Shown: positions 6,986 through 13,915 of the stretch, one piece after another
Layout: each line of letters begins with the position of its first letter
Numbering within the stretch: the first letter of the stretch is position 1
From: RXOA01 sp964554715
GTDB taxonomy: Bacteria; Bipolaricaulota; Bipolaricaulia; UBA7950; UBA9294
Direction: 5' to 3'
Assembly: GCA_964554715.1 (NCBI GenBank)
Contig: CAZKPU010000036.1
Location: forward strand, 1-21,069
DNA: 21,069 bases
Notes under the pieces: generated by a model
Databases searched by the model: none
The model's input: the letters and a program-made list of their open reading frames with translations, nothing else
Told to the model about the DNA's origin: nothing
Program-made: the position numbers and the translations under genes

Positions 6986-9154
6986 TCAGAACCAAACAGG
7001 GTCCGGATTGATCTCAACACGCGGATCAAGAGCGTGCACGGCATCACAGGCCGCGCGCAGGTTGCCCGCGGTTTTCGCCTTGAGAAGGAGTGTCATCGTT
7101 CTTGCTCCACCTCCGCCCCATGTCGTCGTCGGCCCCAGCACAACGACCGGAAGGCGTCGAAGCGCCTTCTCGGCTTGAGCAACGCGCGACGCGGTCTCCC
7201 GTGCTCGGGTCTCCGCGGCAAACCGAAGCTGCGCCAGAACGCTGTAGGGCGGGTAGAACATCGCGCGACGGTGCTCGAGCTCTTGCTCGACAAACCGGTT
7301 GGAGTCCCCGGCTTCGAACGCCCCCAGAGCCTCGTGTTCGGGAAACCTCGTCTGAACGTAGACCGTGCCTCGCTCGAGCCGTCCCCGCACGGACGTCAAC
7401 AACTGAAACGCCTGTTCGCTTGCACGGAAATTCGGCAACGCGAGGATTGCATCGATTCCGATCACGGCCGCACAAGCAACCCCGGGAAGCCTTGGTCCGG
7501 AGGCGGCCATCGGCGACACAACAAGAATCTGGGGCCGGCGGTGACCGTCTCCCCCCCACAGAACGGAGTGCGCCTGCTGCCTCGTCGCAGCTGTTGTCAG
7601 CGTGGTTGCATCCAGACGCATCACCGCTTCCGTCGGGAACGTCTCACGAACAGCAGTCTCCACCGCCGCGGTTCCGAATCCGACGAACCGCAGATCGGTG
7701 GCTCCACATTCACTGCAACGCGGTTGCCGAGCGGAATGGCCGCAGATGCGACAGTAGAGATGCACGGATCGATCGTCGTACGCGAGGTTCCCCCCGCAAT
7801 CCGGACACCGGATCGCCCGCCCACAGTCTCGGCAGATCACACAACGGAACGATCCCAGCCGCGAGGAGACGATCATCACGCGATCTCCAGCGGAAAGCGC
7901 TTCTTGAACAGCATCAACGACCATCGGATGCAGAACATCCTCTCCATAGCCGACAGGGACAACCGTTGCTCGGACGTGCCCGGTGTCTTCATCAACAGCG
8001 ACACGCTCCGCTTCGTTCCTCCGGATCTCCAGGACCGTTTCCATCGACGGCGATGCACTTGCCAACACAAGCTTCGCTCCCCGCACCGAGGCAGCAAGCC
8101 GTGCCACTTTGCGCGCATGGTAGTACGGCAGCTGCTCTTCCTGCTTGTATCCGGAGTCGTGCTCGTCCTCGATGACGATCAATCGACATCCGGCAAGTGG
8201 CACGAAAAGAGCCGACCGCGTTCCGAACAGAACTCGGATCCGGCCACGTCGCGCCTGCTCCCAGATTCGGCCGCGCGCCCCTTCACTGAGATCGCTGTGG
8301 TAGATCCCGACAACCGGCGCGTCCCCATCGAGGTCTACGCGTGCGTCTGCCATCGACGCGGCGTCGCCCGCTTCCATCCGCCGACGGCTCCGATCCCTCA
8401 ACCAGATCTCGGCCAGGTGTTCAGCCTGCAACACCGTTGGAGCGAGAACCAGAACCGAGCCGCCATCCCCTAGAGCGGCGTCCATCCAATCGCTGTACGC
8501 TCTCCAGCGATCGGTGATCCCCGTGATAACTTGCGTTAGCTGCACGAGCGACGCGGCACACGGTGCGGTGACTCCCACGTCGGCATCGCTTTGCCCCCCC
8601 GCCCCTGACCCCACCTTGCGAACAAGCGCAGGTTGCTCCCGGGCCAGCCTCTTCGCCGCGGCGACTCCGGAAGCCCCCAGCACGCTGCGCAGTACCGAAT
8701 CGTCCACCGCTCCGCCTTCCCGCAAGAGCAGTCGAACAACATCGGCCTGACGAGGCGCGCGCTTGCTTCGTGCGTCGAGCCACCGCTCCGCGTCCTCCAG
8801 AGTCCCCGCCCAACGAAGCTCCGCGCGGGAGGAGCGGCCGATGGATCGAGGCAGGATCCGATTGATGCACAAACCAAGAGGCGCATAGCACTCGTTCGCC
8901 ACGGCCCGGCAGATCTCCAGCGCGTCCTTCGCAAGAACCGGTCCATCGACCGTCGCTTCGATCGACGCCAACCGACCGTCGAACGATGACTCGGATGTCA
9001 GCTCAACAACGATTCCCGTTGCCTGCCGCCCGGCGAAGTGAACACGAACGCGCTGTCCTACGCCAACGTCTCCCTGAAGCTCTTCGGGAACAAGGAAGTC
9101 GAACAGCTTGTCGACCGGGACAGGCATCCCTACACGTGCAATCATTGGATCCAT
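6986..9154 (-). CDS. priA: PriA-family primosomal protein N' with degenerate helicase motifs
   Basis: PriA recognises stalled forks and restarts replication. From the preferred start (9154, MDPMIARV, 722 aa) the N-terminal DNA-binding domain opens with the characteristic VDKLFDFLVPEEL. GTRSALFVPL (311-320) and EDEHDSGYKQ (329-338) are the aromatic-rich-loop and DEEHD region, and SASPSMET (366-373) is motif III. The eight family zinc cysteines are present (441, 444, 450, 453, 468, 471, 480, 483). LPNFRASEQAFQLLT near 573-587 and QTRFPEHEAL also fit. Walker A is absent: VITGITDRW (209-217) stands where GVTGSGKTE is usual. Motif V (SPMAASGPRLPG) and motif VI (GRLERG for GRAGRG) are also altered. 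ATPase activity is therefore probably lost, as in actinobacterial PriA. The gene follows the second NhaD-like gene by 67 nt. Upstream frame extension to 9349 would overlap that gene and is not supported. Confidence 0.92.
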   Translation of the reverse strand: MDPMIARVGMPVPVDKLFDFLVPEELQGDVGVGQRVRVHFAGRQATGIVVELTSESSFDGRLASIEATVDGPVLAKDALEICRAVANECYAPLGLCINRILPRSIGRSSRAELRWAGTLEDAERWLDARSKRAPRQADVVRLLLREGGAVDDSVLRSVLGASGVAAAKRLAREQPALVRKVGSGAGGQSDADVGVTAPCAASLVQLTQVITGITDRWRAYSDWMDAALGDGGSVLVLAPTVLQAEHLAEIWLRDRSRRRMEAGDAASMADARVDLDGDAPVVGIYHSDLSEGARGRIWEQARRGRIRVLFGTRSALFVPLAGCRLIVIEDEHDSGYKQEEQLPYYHARKVARLAASVRGAKLVLASASPSMETVLEIRRNEAERVAVDEDTGHVRATVVPVGYGEDVLHPMVVDAVQEALSAGDRVMIVSSRLGSFRCVICRDCGRAIRCPDCGGNLAYDDRSVHLYCRICGHSARQPRCSECGATDLRFVGFGTAAVETAVRETFPTEAVMRLDATTLTTAATRQQAHSVLWGGDGHRRPQILVVSPMAASGPRLPGVACAAVIGIDAILALPNFRASEQAFQLLTSVRGRLERGTVYVQTRFPEHEALGAFEAGDSNRFVEQELEHRRAMFYPPYSVLAQLRFAAETRARETASRVAQAEKALRRLPVVVLGPTTTWGGGGARTMTLLLKAKTAGNLRAACDAVHALDPRVEINPDPVWF

Positions 9155-9221
9155 ACTGCCGCCAAGTGTACCCGGTCGGGGAAGATCGAACCGTTCCTCC
9201 CGCGCCGGTGTGTGTCCGGAC

Positions 9222-10523
9222 CTAGATCCAACCGAAACCGACGGCCAGAAGTAGACCGGCCGTCGCAAACAGGCAGCTGACGATCGAGACAACCGTCCCC
9301 CGGCGCAGCCAATCCCGCACGCCGAAGCTCTCACCTGTTCCCACCGCAAGAGAACTCACGACGACGTTCGATGCGGCGCCGATCGGAGACAGGTTGGCCC
9401 CAAAACCGACACCGAGAGCAAGCGCCCACCACAAAGCATCAAGCGAGGGATCGGCGCCGACAAGACGCTGGAGGATGGGAAGCATCGCAATCGTAAACGG
9501 CACGTTGCTCAGCACACCCGATGCAAGTGCTCCGCCCCAAAGCACGACCACCACCGCACCGGGAAGACTCCATGCCACCAGTGATTGCAGCCCCCCGCCA
9601 ACACTCGCCAACACTCCCGCCGCATCAAGCCCACCGACGATCATGAACAGCGCGATGAAGAACAGCAAGACGTCCCAATGAATGTCCCGCAAGATCGAAT
9701 CCAAGTCGGGTCTCACCCAGACAAGCCCGATGCACGCACCGATGAGCGCAACCAGCCCGGGATCAAGCGCCAACCGCTCGTGGATGAGAAACAGCACGAT
9801 GGTCAGCACGAGCACCGCCAGCATCTTCCGCGTCGTCCGCCGGTTGGTGATCGCCCGCCGTTCATCCAGCGCCATCAGCCGGTCTCGCATCGAAGGATCG
9901 CTCTGAAGCGACCTTCGGAACATCAGGATCAGGACACCCTGAGCCACCAGCCACACAACCACCACCACCGGTGCCAGATGAACGAGGAAATCCGTGAAGC
10001 TGAACCCCGCAGCAGAGCCGATGAGGATGTTCGGCGGATCCCCGATCAAGGTTGCGACGCCGCCGATGTTGGAGAGAACGACCTCCGAAATGAGGAACGG
10101 CATGGCGGGAAGCCCAAGGATATCCGCCATAGAGATGGTGACCGGGACAAGAATAATGATCGTCGTGACGTTGTCCAGCACCATCGAGATCAGACTGGTG
10201 ACCGCACCCAGATAGACAAGCAGCAGAATCGGACGCCCCTTGGCCAGCTTCGCCGCTCGGATCGCCACATACTGGAAGAACCCCGTGTCTCTGAACAGAC
10301 CGACGACGATCATCATCCCCATCAGCAGGAGGNNNNNNNNNNCCACCTCGGCCACTGCAAGATGGAGATCGTAGAAGCCGACCCATGTGCCGACAGCCAC
10401 CATCGCCGCTGCTCCGGTCAGAGCGACAATCGTTCGATGAAGCTTCTCGGACAGAATCCCAACGTACGTCAGCACGAAGATAGCAGTCGAAGCAAGCGTC
10501 GGTGCGAGCCCAGGCGTATCCAT
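9222..10523 (-). CDS. ArsB/NhaD-type ion transporter (second of a tandem pair, interrupted by an assembly gap)
   Basis: Polytopic inner-membrane transporter of the ion transporter superfamily (COG1055-like, SLC13/ArsB/NhaD). Members exchange Na+/H+ or move arsenite or organic anions; the substrate cannot be read here. The family signatures are LDNVTTIIILVPV and SNIGGVATLIGDPPNILIG. About 11-12 hydrophobic segments span 433 aa, with a mid-protein charged loop (RRAITNRRTTRK) dividing two halves. It is clearly a paralogue of the adjacent gene, with similarity along the full length. Ten N residues at 10333-10342 (coding four X residues) sit after AEV. The paralogue suggests one codon is missing there, so the true gap is probably 13 nt. 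The ATG lies 8 nt after a -10-like TAGGAT with no good Shine-Dalgarno site. Confidence 0.9.
   Translation of the reverse strand: MDTPGLAPTLASTAIFVLTYVGILSEKLHRTIVALTGAAAMVAVGTWVGFYDLHLAVAEVXXXXLLLMGMMIVVGLFRDTGFFQYVAIRAAKLAKGRPILLLVYLGAVTSLISMVLDNVTTIIILVPVTISMADILGLPAMPFLISEVVLSNIGGVATLIGDPPNILIGSAAGFSFTDFLVHLAPVVVVVWLVAQGVLILMFRRSLQSDPSMRDRLMALDERRAITNRRTTRKMLAVLVLTIVLFLIHERLALDPGLVALIGACIGLVWVRPDLDSILRDIHWDVLLFFIALFMIVGGLDAAGVLASVGGGLQSLVAWSLPGAVVVVLWGGALASGVLSNVPFTIAMLPILQRLVGADPSLDALWWALALGVGFGANLSPIGAASNVVVSSLAVGTGESFGVRDWLRRGTVVSIVSCLFATAGLLLAVGFGWI
10333..10342. other. Assembly gap of 10 N
   Basis: Ten undetermined bases lie inside the first third of the second NhaD-like gene. The flanking coding sequence is in frame across the gap only by the placeholder length. 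Comparison with the paralogue supports a real length of 13 nt. Confidence 0.95.
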
Positions 10524-10531
10524 CGGACGTC

Positions 10532-10561
10532 ATCCTAGGCAGGATGTCCCCCGTTTCGCAA
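10532..10561 (-). promoter_or_regulatory. Candidate promoter of the second NhaD-like gene
   Basis: On the minus strand TTGCGA (10561-10556) is followed after 18 nt by TAGGAT (10537-10532), each matching four of six consensus bases. The -10 ends 8 nt before the ATG at 10523, implying a leader of about two bases or none. An inverted-repeat half-site (10546-10553) falls in the spacer. Confidence 0.35.
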
Positions 10562-10610
10562 GCTTGCGCGCCGATTCCCGAACAGCCACGTGATCCTCGA
10601 TCGGGGGACA
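10545..10610. repeat. Spaced inverted repeat in the intergenic region of the transporter pair
   Basis: TGTCCCCCG (10545-10553) and CGGGGGACA (10602-10610) form a perfect 9-bp inverted repeat separated by 48 nt. A 12-bp palindrome CGCAAGCTTGCG lies between them at 10557-10568. One arm overlaps the spacer of the candidate promoter, so it could be a repressor-binding pair or part of a termination hairpin for the upstream gene. Confidence 0.45.
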
Positions 10611-10644
10611 CCTGTCCGAGGGGGTTGACAACCCGCCGGCCTTG

Positions 10645-11949
10645 CTAGATCCAACCGAACTGAATCGCTGCAACGAGAAGAAGGCTTGCCGCAGAGCAAG
10701 AAGCAACGGTGCTCATCACTCCTGTTGTCAACCATTCTTTGGTCGTAATCGGAGATCCGGCATGCTCGCTCATCGACATCACAATGACGTTCGCCGTTGC
10801 TCCCACCGGCGTCGCGTTTCCCCCGAACCCAACGCCCAGCGCAAGCGCCCACCACAAGGCAGAGGTCTCGACGCCGTGAGTGGCAAGCGCACCGATCACG
10901 GGAAGCATCACAATCGTGAACGGGACGTTATCGACGAGCCCCGACATCAACGCGCTTCCCCACAGAACAACCAGCGCGGCAACCACGGTTCCTCGCTGAG
11001 TCAATGCGGCCATCGCCTCGGCCACGCTGTCCAGCACGCCGGCAGCGCTTAACCCCCCGACGATGACAAAGAGCGCCGCAAAGAACAGCAAAACGTCCCA
11101 ATGGACATCCTTGAGGACTGCCTCCAGATCCGGCCGCACCCAAAACAACCCGAGCGCAGCCGATACGAGGGCGACGATTCCCGGCGCAAGCCCGAGCGGT
11201 TCGTGCGAGATGAACAACAGAATCGTCGCAGCAACAACCACGATCATCCGTCTTGTCGTTCGCCAGTCCGTGACCGCTTCCCGAGCATCGATCTCCAAGA
11301 TCCGATCGAAGTTTCGCGGTTTCACCATGAGTTGACGCCGGAATCTCAGAAGCAACAGACTGATCACGACAATCGAGGCAACAACCACGATCGGCCCGAG
11401 GTGGATCACGAAGTCGTTGAACCCGAGTCCTGCGGCAGAACCGATCAGGATGTTCGGTGGATCTCCGATCAGCGTCGCCACGCCGCCGACATTGGACAGT
11501 AGAACTTCTCCCATCAAGAACGGGATCGGAGACAGCCCAAGAATGTCAGCGATCGAAAAGGTGATCGGAGCGATGATGATCACCGTGGTCACATTGTCCA
11601 AGATCATCGACAGAACCGCCGTGACCACAGCAAGGTAGATCATCAGCAGCCACGATCGTCCCCGCGCAAGCTTCGCCACAACGATGGCCAGGTACTCGAA
11701 GTACCCCGTTGCCTTAAAGATTCGGACCACAACCATCATCCCGAGCAGAAGGATCAGGGTGTTGAAGTCGATCTCGCTCATCGCCTGGTCAAAGCTATAG
11801 AAGCCGAGCCATTGCCCAAGCACGAGCATCAATGCGGCGCCGCTCAGGGTGACAATCGTGCGATGGACCTTCTCCGAGAGAATCCCTACGTACACACCCA
11901 CAAACAGCACCGTCGAAACGATAAACGGAGCCCAACGGACGGTGCCCAT
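10645..11949 (-). CDS. ArsB/NhaD-type ion transporter (first of a tandem pair)
   Basis: 434-aa polytopic inner-membrane protein of the ArsB/NhaD/SLC13 ion transporter superfamily. The diagnostic segment is LDNVTTVIIIAPITFSIADI followed by SNVGGVATLIGDPPNILIG, repeated in weaker form in the second half (LVDNVPFTIVMLPV, GVGFGGNATPVGATANVIV). This shows the internal inverted duplication of the fold. The motif EIDFNTLILLLGMM in the first third is intact here, unlike in its gapped neighbour. The gene follows htrA by 49 nt and precedes the paralogue by 121 nt. Tandem duplication with divergence suggests different affinities, substrates or regulation. It has no clear Shine-Dalgarno site but a promoter-like pair placed for a leaderless message. 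Na+/H+ antiport is the commonest annotation; anion transport is not excluded. Confidence 0.9.
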   Translation of the reverse strand: MGTVRWAPFIVSTVLFVGVYVGILSEKVHRTIVTLSGAALMLVLGQWLGFYSFDQAMSEIDFNTLILLLGMMVVVRIFKATGYFEYLAIVVAKLARGRSWLLMIYLAVVTAVLSMILDNVTTVIIIAPITFSIADILGLSPIPFLMGEVLLSNVGGVATLIGDPPNILIGSAAGLGFNDFVIHLGPIVVVASIVVISLLLLRFRRQLMVKPRNFDRILEIDAREAVTDWRTTRRMIVVVAATILLFISHEPLGLAPGIVALVSAALGLFWVRPDLEAVLKDVHWDVLLFFAALFVIVGGLSAAGVLDSVAEAMAALTQRGTVVAALVVLWGSALMSGLVDNVPFTIVMLPVIGALATHGVETSALWWALALGVGFGGNATPVGATANVIVMSMSEHAGSPITTKEWLTTGVMSTVASCSAASLLLVAAIQFGWI

Positions 11950-11957
11950 GAGCGACT

Positions 11958-11986
11958 ATCGTATTCCACACCCCGCCGATCATCAA
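11958..11986 (-). promoter_or_regulatory. Candidate leaderless promoter of the first NhaD-like gene
   Basis: Reading the minus strand, TTGATG (11986-11981), a 17-nt spacer and TACGAT (11963-11958) form a sigma-70-like promoter. Each hexamer matches four of six consensus bases and the spacing is optimal. The ATG at 11949 lies 8 nt after the -10 element. Confidence 0.4.
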
Positions 11987-11998
11987 CCACAGGGCAAG

Positions 11999-13105
11999 TC
12001 AGGGCAATGACGGCATGGATCTCCGCTCGGCAAGCACGACCTCAATCCGTTGTCGTTGTCCGTCCCGAAGCACATCGAGCCCCACGACATCGCCAACTTG
12101 TGTTTGGCTCTCCAGATACAAGAGAAGATCGATCATCGACCGGATCGGAACCCCGTCAATCTCAACCAGCACGTCTCCTCCCGCTGGAAACTCGATCTCA
12201 CCGATGGGGATCACTCGATCGCTTCCGCGGATTCCCGCCTGCTCGGCAGCTCCTCCCGCCGCAACGCTAAGCACAAGAACGCCTCGGTCATGGGGCAGCT
12301 CAACCCCTTGCTCGCGAAAGAACTGCACGCGCTCGGGACTCAGATCGAATCCGATCAGTTCGAGGCTGGGATGTGGATACGATCCGCGCTCGATCAGCAC
12401 CGGTACAATCCTCGCAACGGTGTTTGCTGGGACGGAGAAGCTGATCCCGGCCGATGCACGACTGGGGCTGATGATCTGAGATGTGACACCGATGACGCGC
12501 CCGTCAAGATCGAGAAGCGGCCCTCCTGAATTACCGGGGTTGATCGCGGCATCACTCTGAATCGCTTCTCCGATGAACTGCCCGTCAGGGCTTTGGATGA
12601 TCCTCTCCAGCGCGCTTACGACGCCAAACGTGAGGGTCTGTTCAAGACCGAACGGATTCCCGATGGCAACAACGAACTGTCCGATCACCAATTCGGAGGA
12701 GTTCGCCAGCACAAGCGGTACCGGGAGATCCTCTCCACTCCTGCCAACGCGGATGACAGCAAGATCGGTTGCCGGATCCGTACCGATCACGGTCGCCGGG
12801 CAGCAGTCGACCCCGCCGAATGCAACGGTGATCGTTTCTGCATCAGCGATCACATGGTAGTTCGTCACGATGTGTCCGTGCCGATCGTACAGAAACCCCG
12901 ATCCGCTTCCACCGACGGGGACAGGGCGCATGAACACATCTTCCACGGTCCCCTGTACGGTGATGTGCGCTACAGCGGGGGCTGCAGACTCGAAGACCGA
13001 AATGACTTGATCTTGCAGCGTTTCCGCCACAGCAATGGTCCCGCACCCGATGATAACAATGATGAGAATCCCGATCGCCCGTAGCCTACGCGAAGCTCTT
13101 CTCAT
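11999..13105 (-). CDS. HtrA/DegP-like periplasmic serine protease with one PDZ domain
   Basis: Envelope quality-control protease that degrades misfolded exported proteins. The start at 13105 is chosen because AAGGGAGG lies 4 nt upstream; the longer frame to 13204 begins inside a hairpin. The 368-aa product has a basic N-terminus and one hydrophobic segment (about 8-26), a signal peptide or anchor. It is followed by a trypsin-like domain with the triad H84 (TNYHVIADA), D114 (ATDLAVI) and S193 (INPGNSGGPLLDLDG). The catalytic sequence is intact. A single C-terminal PDZ domain (about 250-360) includes DRVIPIGEIEFPAGGDVLVE and IDLLLYLE. One PDZ domain places it nearer DegS/HhoB-type proteins than two-PDZ DegP. 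It heads a minus-strand block with the transporters and priA, though those may have their own promoters. Confidence 0.94.
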   Translation of the reverse strand: MRRASRRLRAIGILIIVIIGCGTIAVAETLQDQVISVFESAAPAVAHITVQGTVEDVFMRPVPVGGSGSGFLYDRHGHIVTNYHVIADAETITVAFGGVDCCPATVIGTDPATDLAVIRVGRSGEDLPVPLVLANSSELVIGQFVVAIGNPFGLEQTLTFGVVSALERIIQSPDGQFIGEAIQSDAAINPGNSGGPLLDLDGRVIGVTSQIISPSRASAGISFSVPANTVARIVPVLIERGSYPHPSLELIGFDLSPERVQFFREQGVELPHDRGVLVLSVAAGGAAEQAGIRGSDRVIPIGEIEFPAGGDVLVEIDGVPIRSMIDLLLYLESQTQVGDVVGLDVLRDGQRQRIEVVLAERRSMPSLP

Positions 13106-13201
13106 GCCGCCTCCCTTCACAACCCGTACGGTAGGGAGGAGCAAGCATTTGAGCAAACGAGAGGAAGAGAATCGATCCGGCGGATCCCCCTTCGCAGCAA
13201 A

Positions 13202-13233
13202 CAAGTAAGCTCCCCATCAGGGGAGCTTACTTG
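13202..13233. terminator. Perfect 14-bp hairpin upstream of htrA (terminator-like or protein-binding site)
   Basis: CAAGTAAGCTCCCC (13202-13215) and its exact reverse complement (13220-13233) flank a 4-nt ATCA loop. On the minus strand the stem is followed by TTTGCT, a weak T tract, and on the plus strand by no T tract. It could end transcription leaving the repeat region, act as an attenuator for htrA about 97 nt downstream, or be an operator. Confidence 0.4.
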
Positions 13234-13373
13234 CGGAGGGACGAAGGCACCGACTGCCTTTCCAAAAGATCCGTGACCATCTCCTCGCACTTCATCCCAA
13301 ATCCCGATCGGTGACTACTAGCCGTAGCGCCATCCATCCGCCTACACTCAGGCATCGCAAGCCGATTTCGTCT

Positions 13374-13525
13374 GGATCGACTGGTCTTCTCGAAGTCGAT
13401 CTTCCTAGCACGGATCGACAGGTGTTGCGTTGTCGATCCTCCTAGCACGGATCGACAGGTGTGGCATTGTCGATCCTCTCTAGCACGGATCAACAGGTGT
13501 TGCGTTGTCGATCCTCCTAGCATAG
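13374..13525. repeat. Tandem array of 37-38-nt palindromic repeats
   Basis: Three units begin with (C/T)CTAGCACGGAT at 13404, 13441 and 13479. A degenerate unit precedes them (13374-13403), and a broken fourth start follows (13516-13525). Each unit can form GGATCGACA, a 10-nt loop, then TGTCGATCC. The arms are perfect in units 1 and 2, and unit 3 has one changed base. The junctions form a second palindrome, TGTCGATCC-N9-GGATCGACA centred on CTAG. There are no spacers, so this is not a CRISPR array. Small differences between the loops show the units have begun to diverge. Confidence 0.8.
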
Positions 13526-13876
13526 AGGAACCCGGAGAGAACGAAACCGTGAGGTGGGGAAACCCGTCCTCCATGCTCGACTCATCGGCTGCAGGACGGC
13601 ACGAATTGAAGATCGTCGGCAAAGACGCACGCTCCGCTCGTCTCAAGAGATCGAGCTACGCCCCCACACAACTGTCTCCTTCGGCAGTCCGGCGACCTTG
13701 GAAGTATCCTCCTTTAGGCCCGTGACTTTGCGTCCTTGGCTTTCACCAAGTTTGCCCGTTCGGGGTACACGCGAATGATACACTATAAAATGGTTGTTAG
13801 CAATAGTATCTTGTTGATCCACCCATCGATGGTCCGTCCCAACCGCTGCTGGCATACGCAATGCGCTTTTCGTTCG

Positions 13877-13906
13877 TTGGCATAACGCATCGTTGTCGGC
13901 CAGAAT
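13877..13906 (+). promoter_or_regulatory. Candidate promoter of pus10
   Basis: TTGGCA (13877-13882, five of six consensus bases) is followed after 18 nt by CAGAAT (13901-13906, four of six). The ATG lies 9 nt downstream, giving a predicted leader of about two bases. No Shine-Dalgarno site is present. Confidence 0.4.
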
Positions 13907-13915
13907 ACAGCCATC

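Larger units (their letters stand above)
13106..13915. other. Gene-poor region between divergent htrA and pus10
   Basis: This stretch of about 810 nt holds the htrA ribosome-binding site, a perfect hairpin (13202-13233), the palindromic repeat array (13374-13525), and an AT-rich island near 13775-13820 (containing ACTATAAAAT). It ends with the probable pus10 promoter. A 139-codon minus frame across the repeats shows no recognisable protein and repeats with the DNA, so I do not call it a gene. No tRNA-like or known riboswitch structure was seen. Confidence 0.6.

Noticed and set aside
6770..8473. 567-codon plus-strand frame opposite priA
   Set aside because: It is antisense to the well-supported priA gene, with Arg/Pro-rich composition typical of a shadow frame and no recognisable domain.
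9155..9349. N-terminal extension of PriA to 9349
   Set aside because: It would overlap the upstream transporter gene and lacks PriA similarity. The conserved start MDPMIARVGMPVP is at 9154.
13374..13525. CRISPR array
   Set aside because: Units are contiguous at 37-38 nt with no unique spacers, and there are no cas genes in the window.
13227..13646. 139-codon open frame on the minus strand across the repeat array
   Set aside because: Its repeated peptide segments simply follow the DNA repeats. It has no recognisable domain, and the same stretch is better explained as non-coding palindromic repeats.
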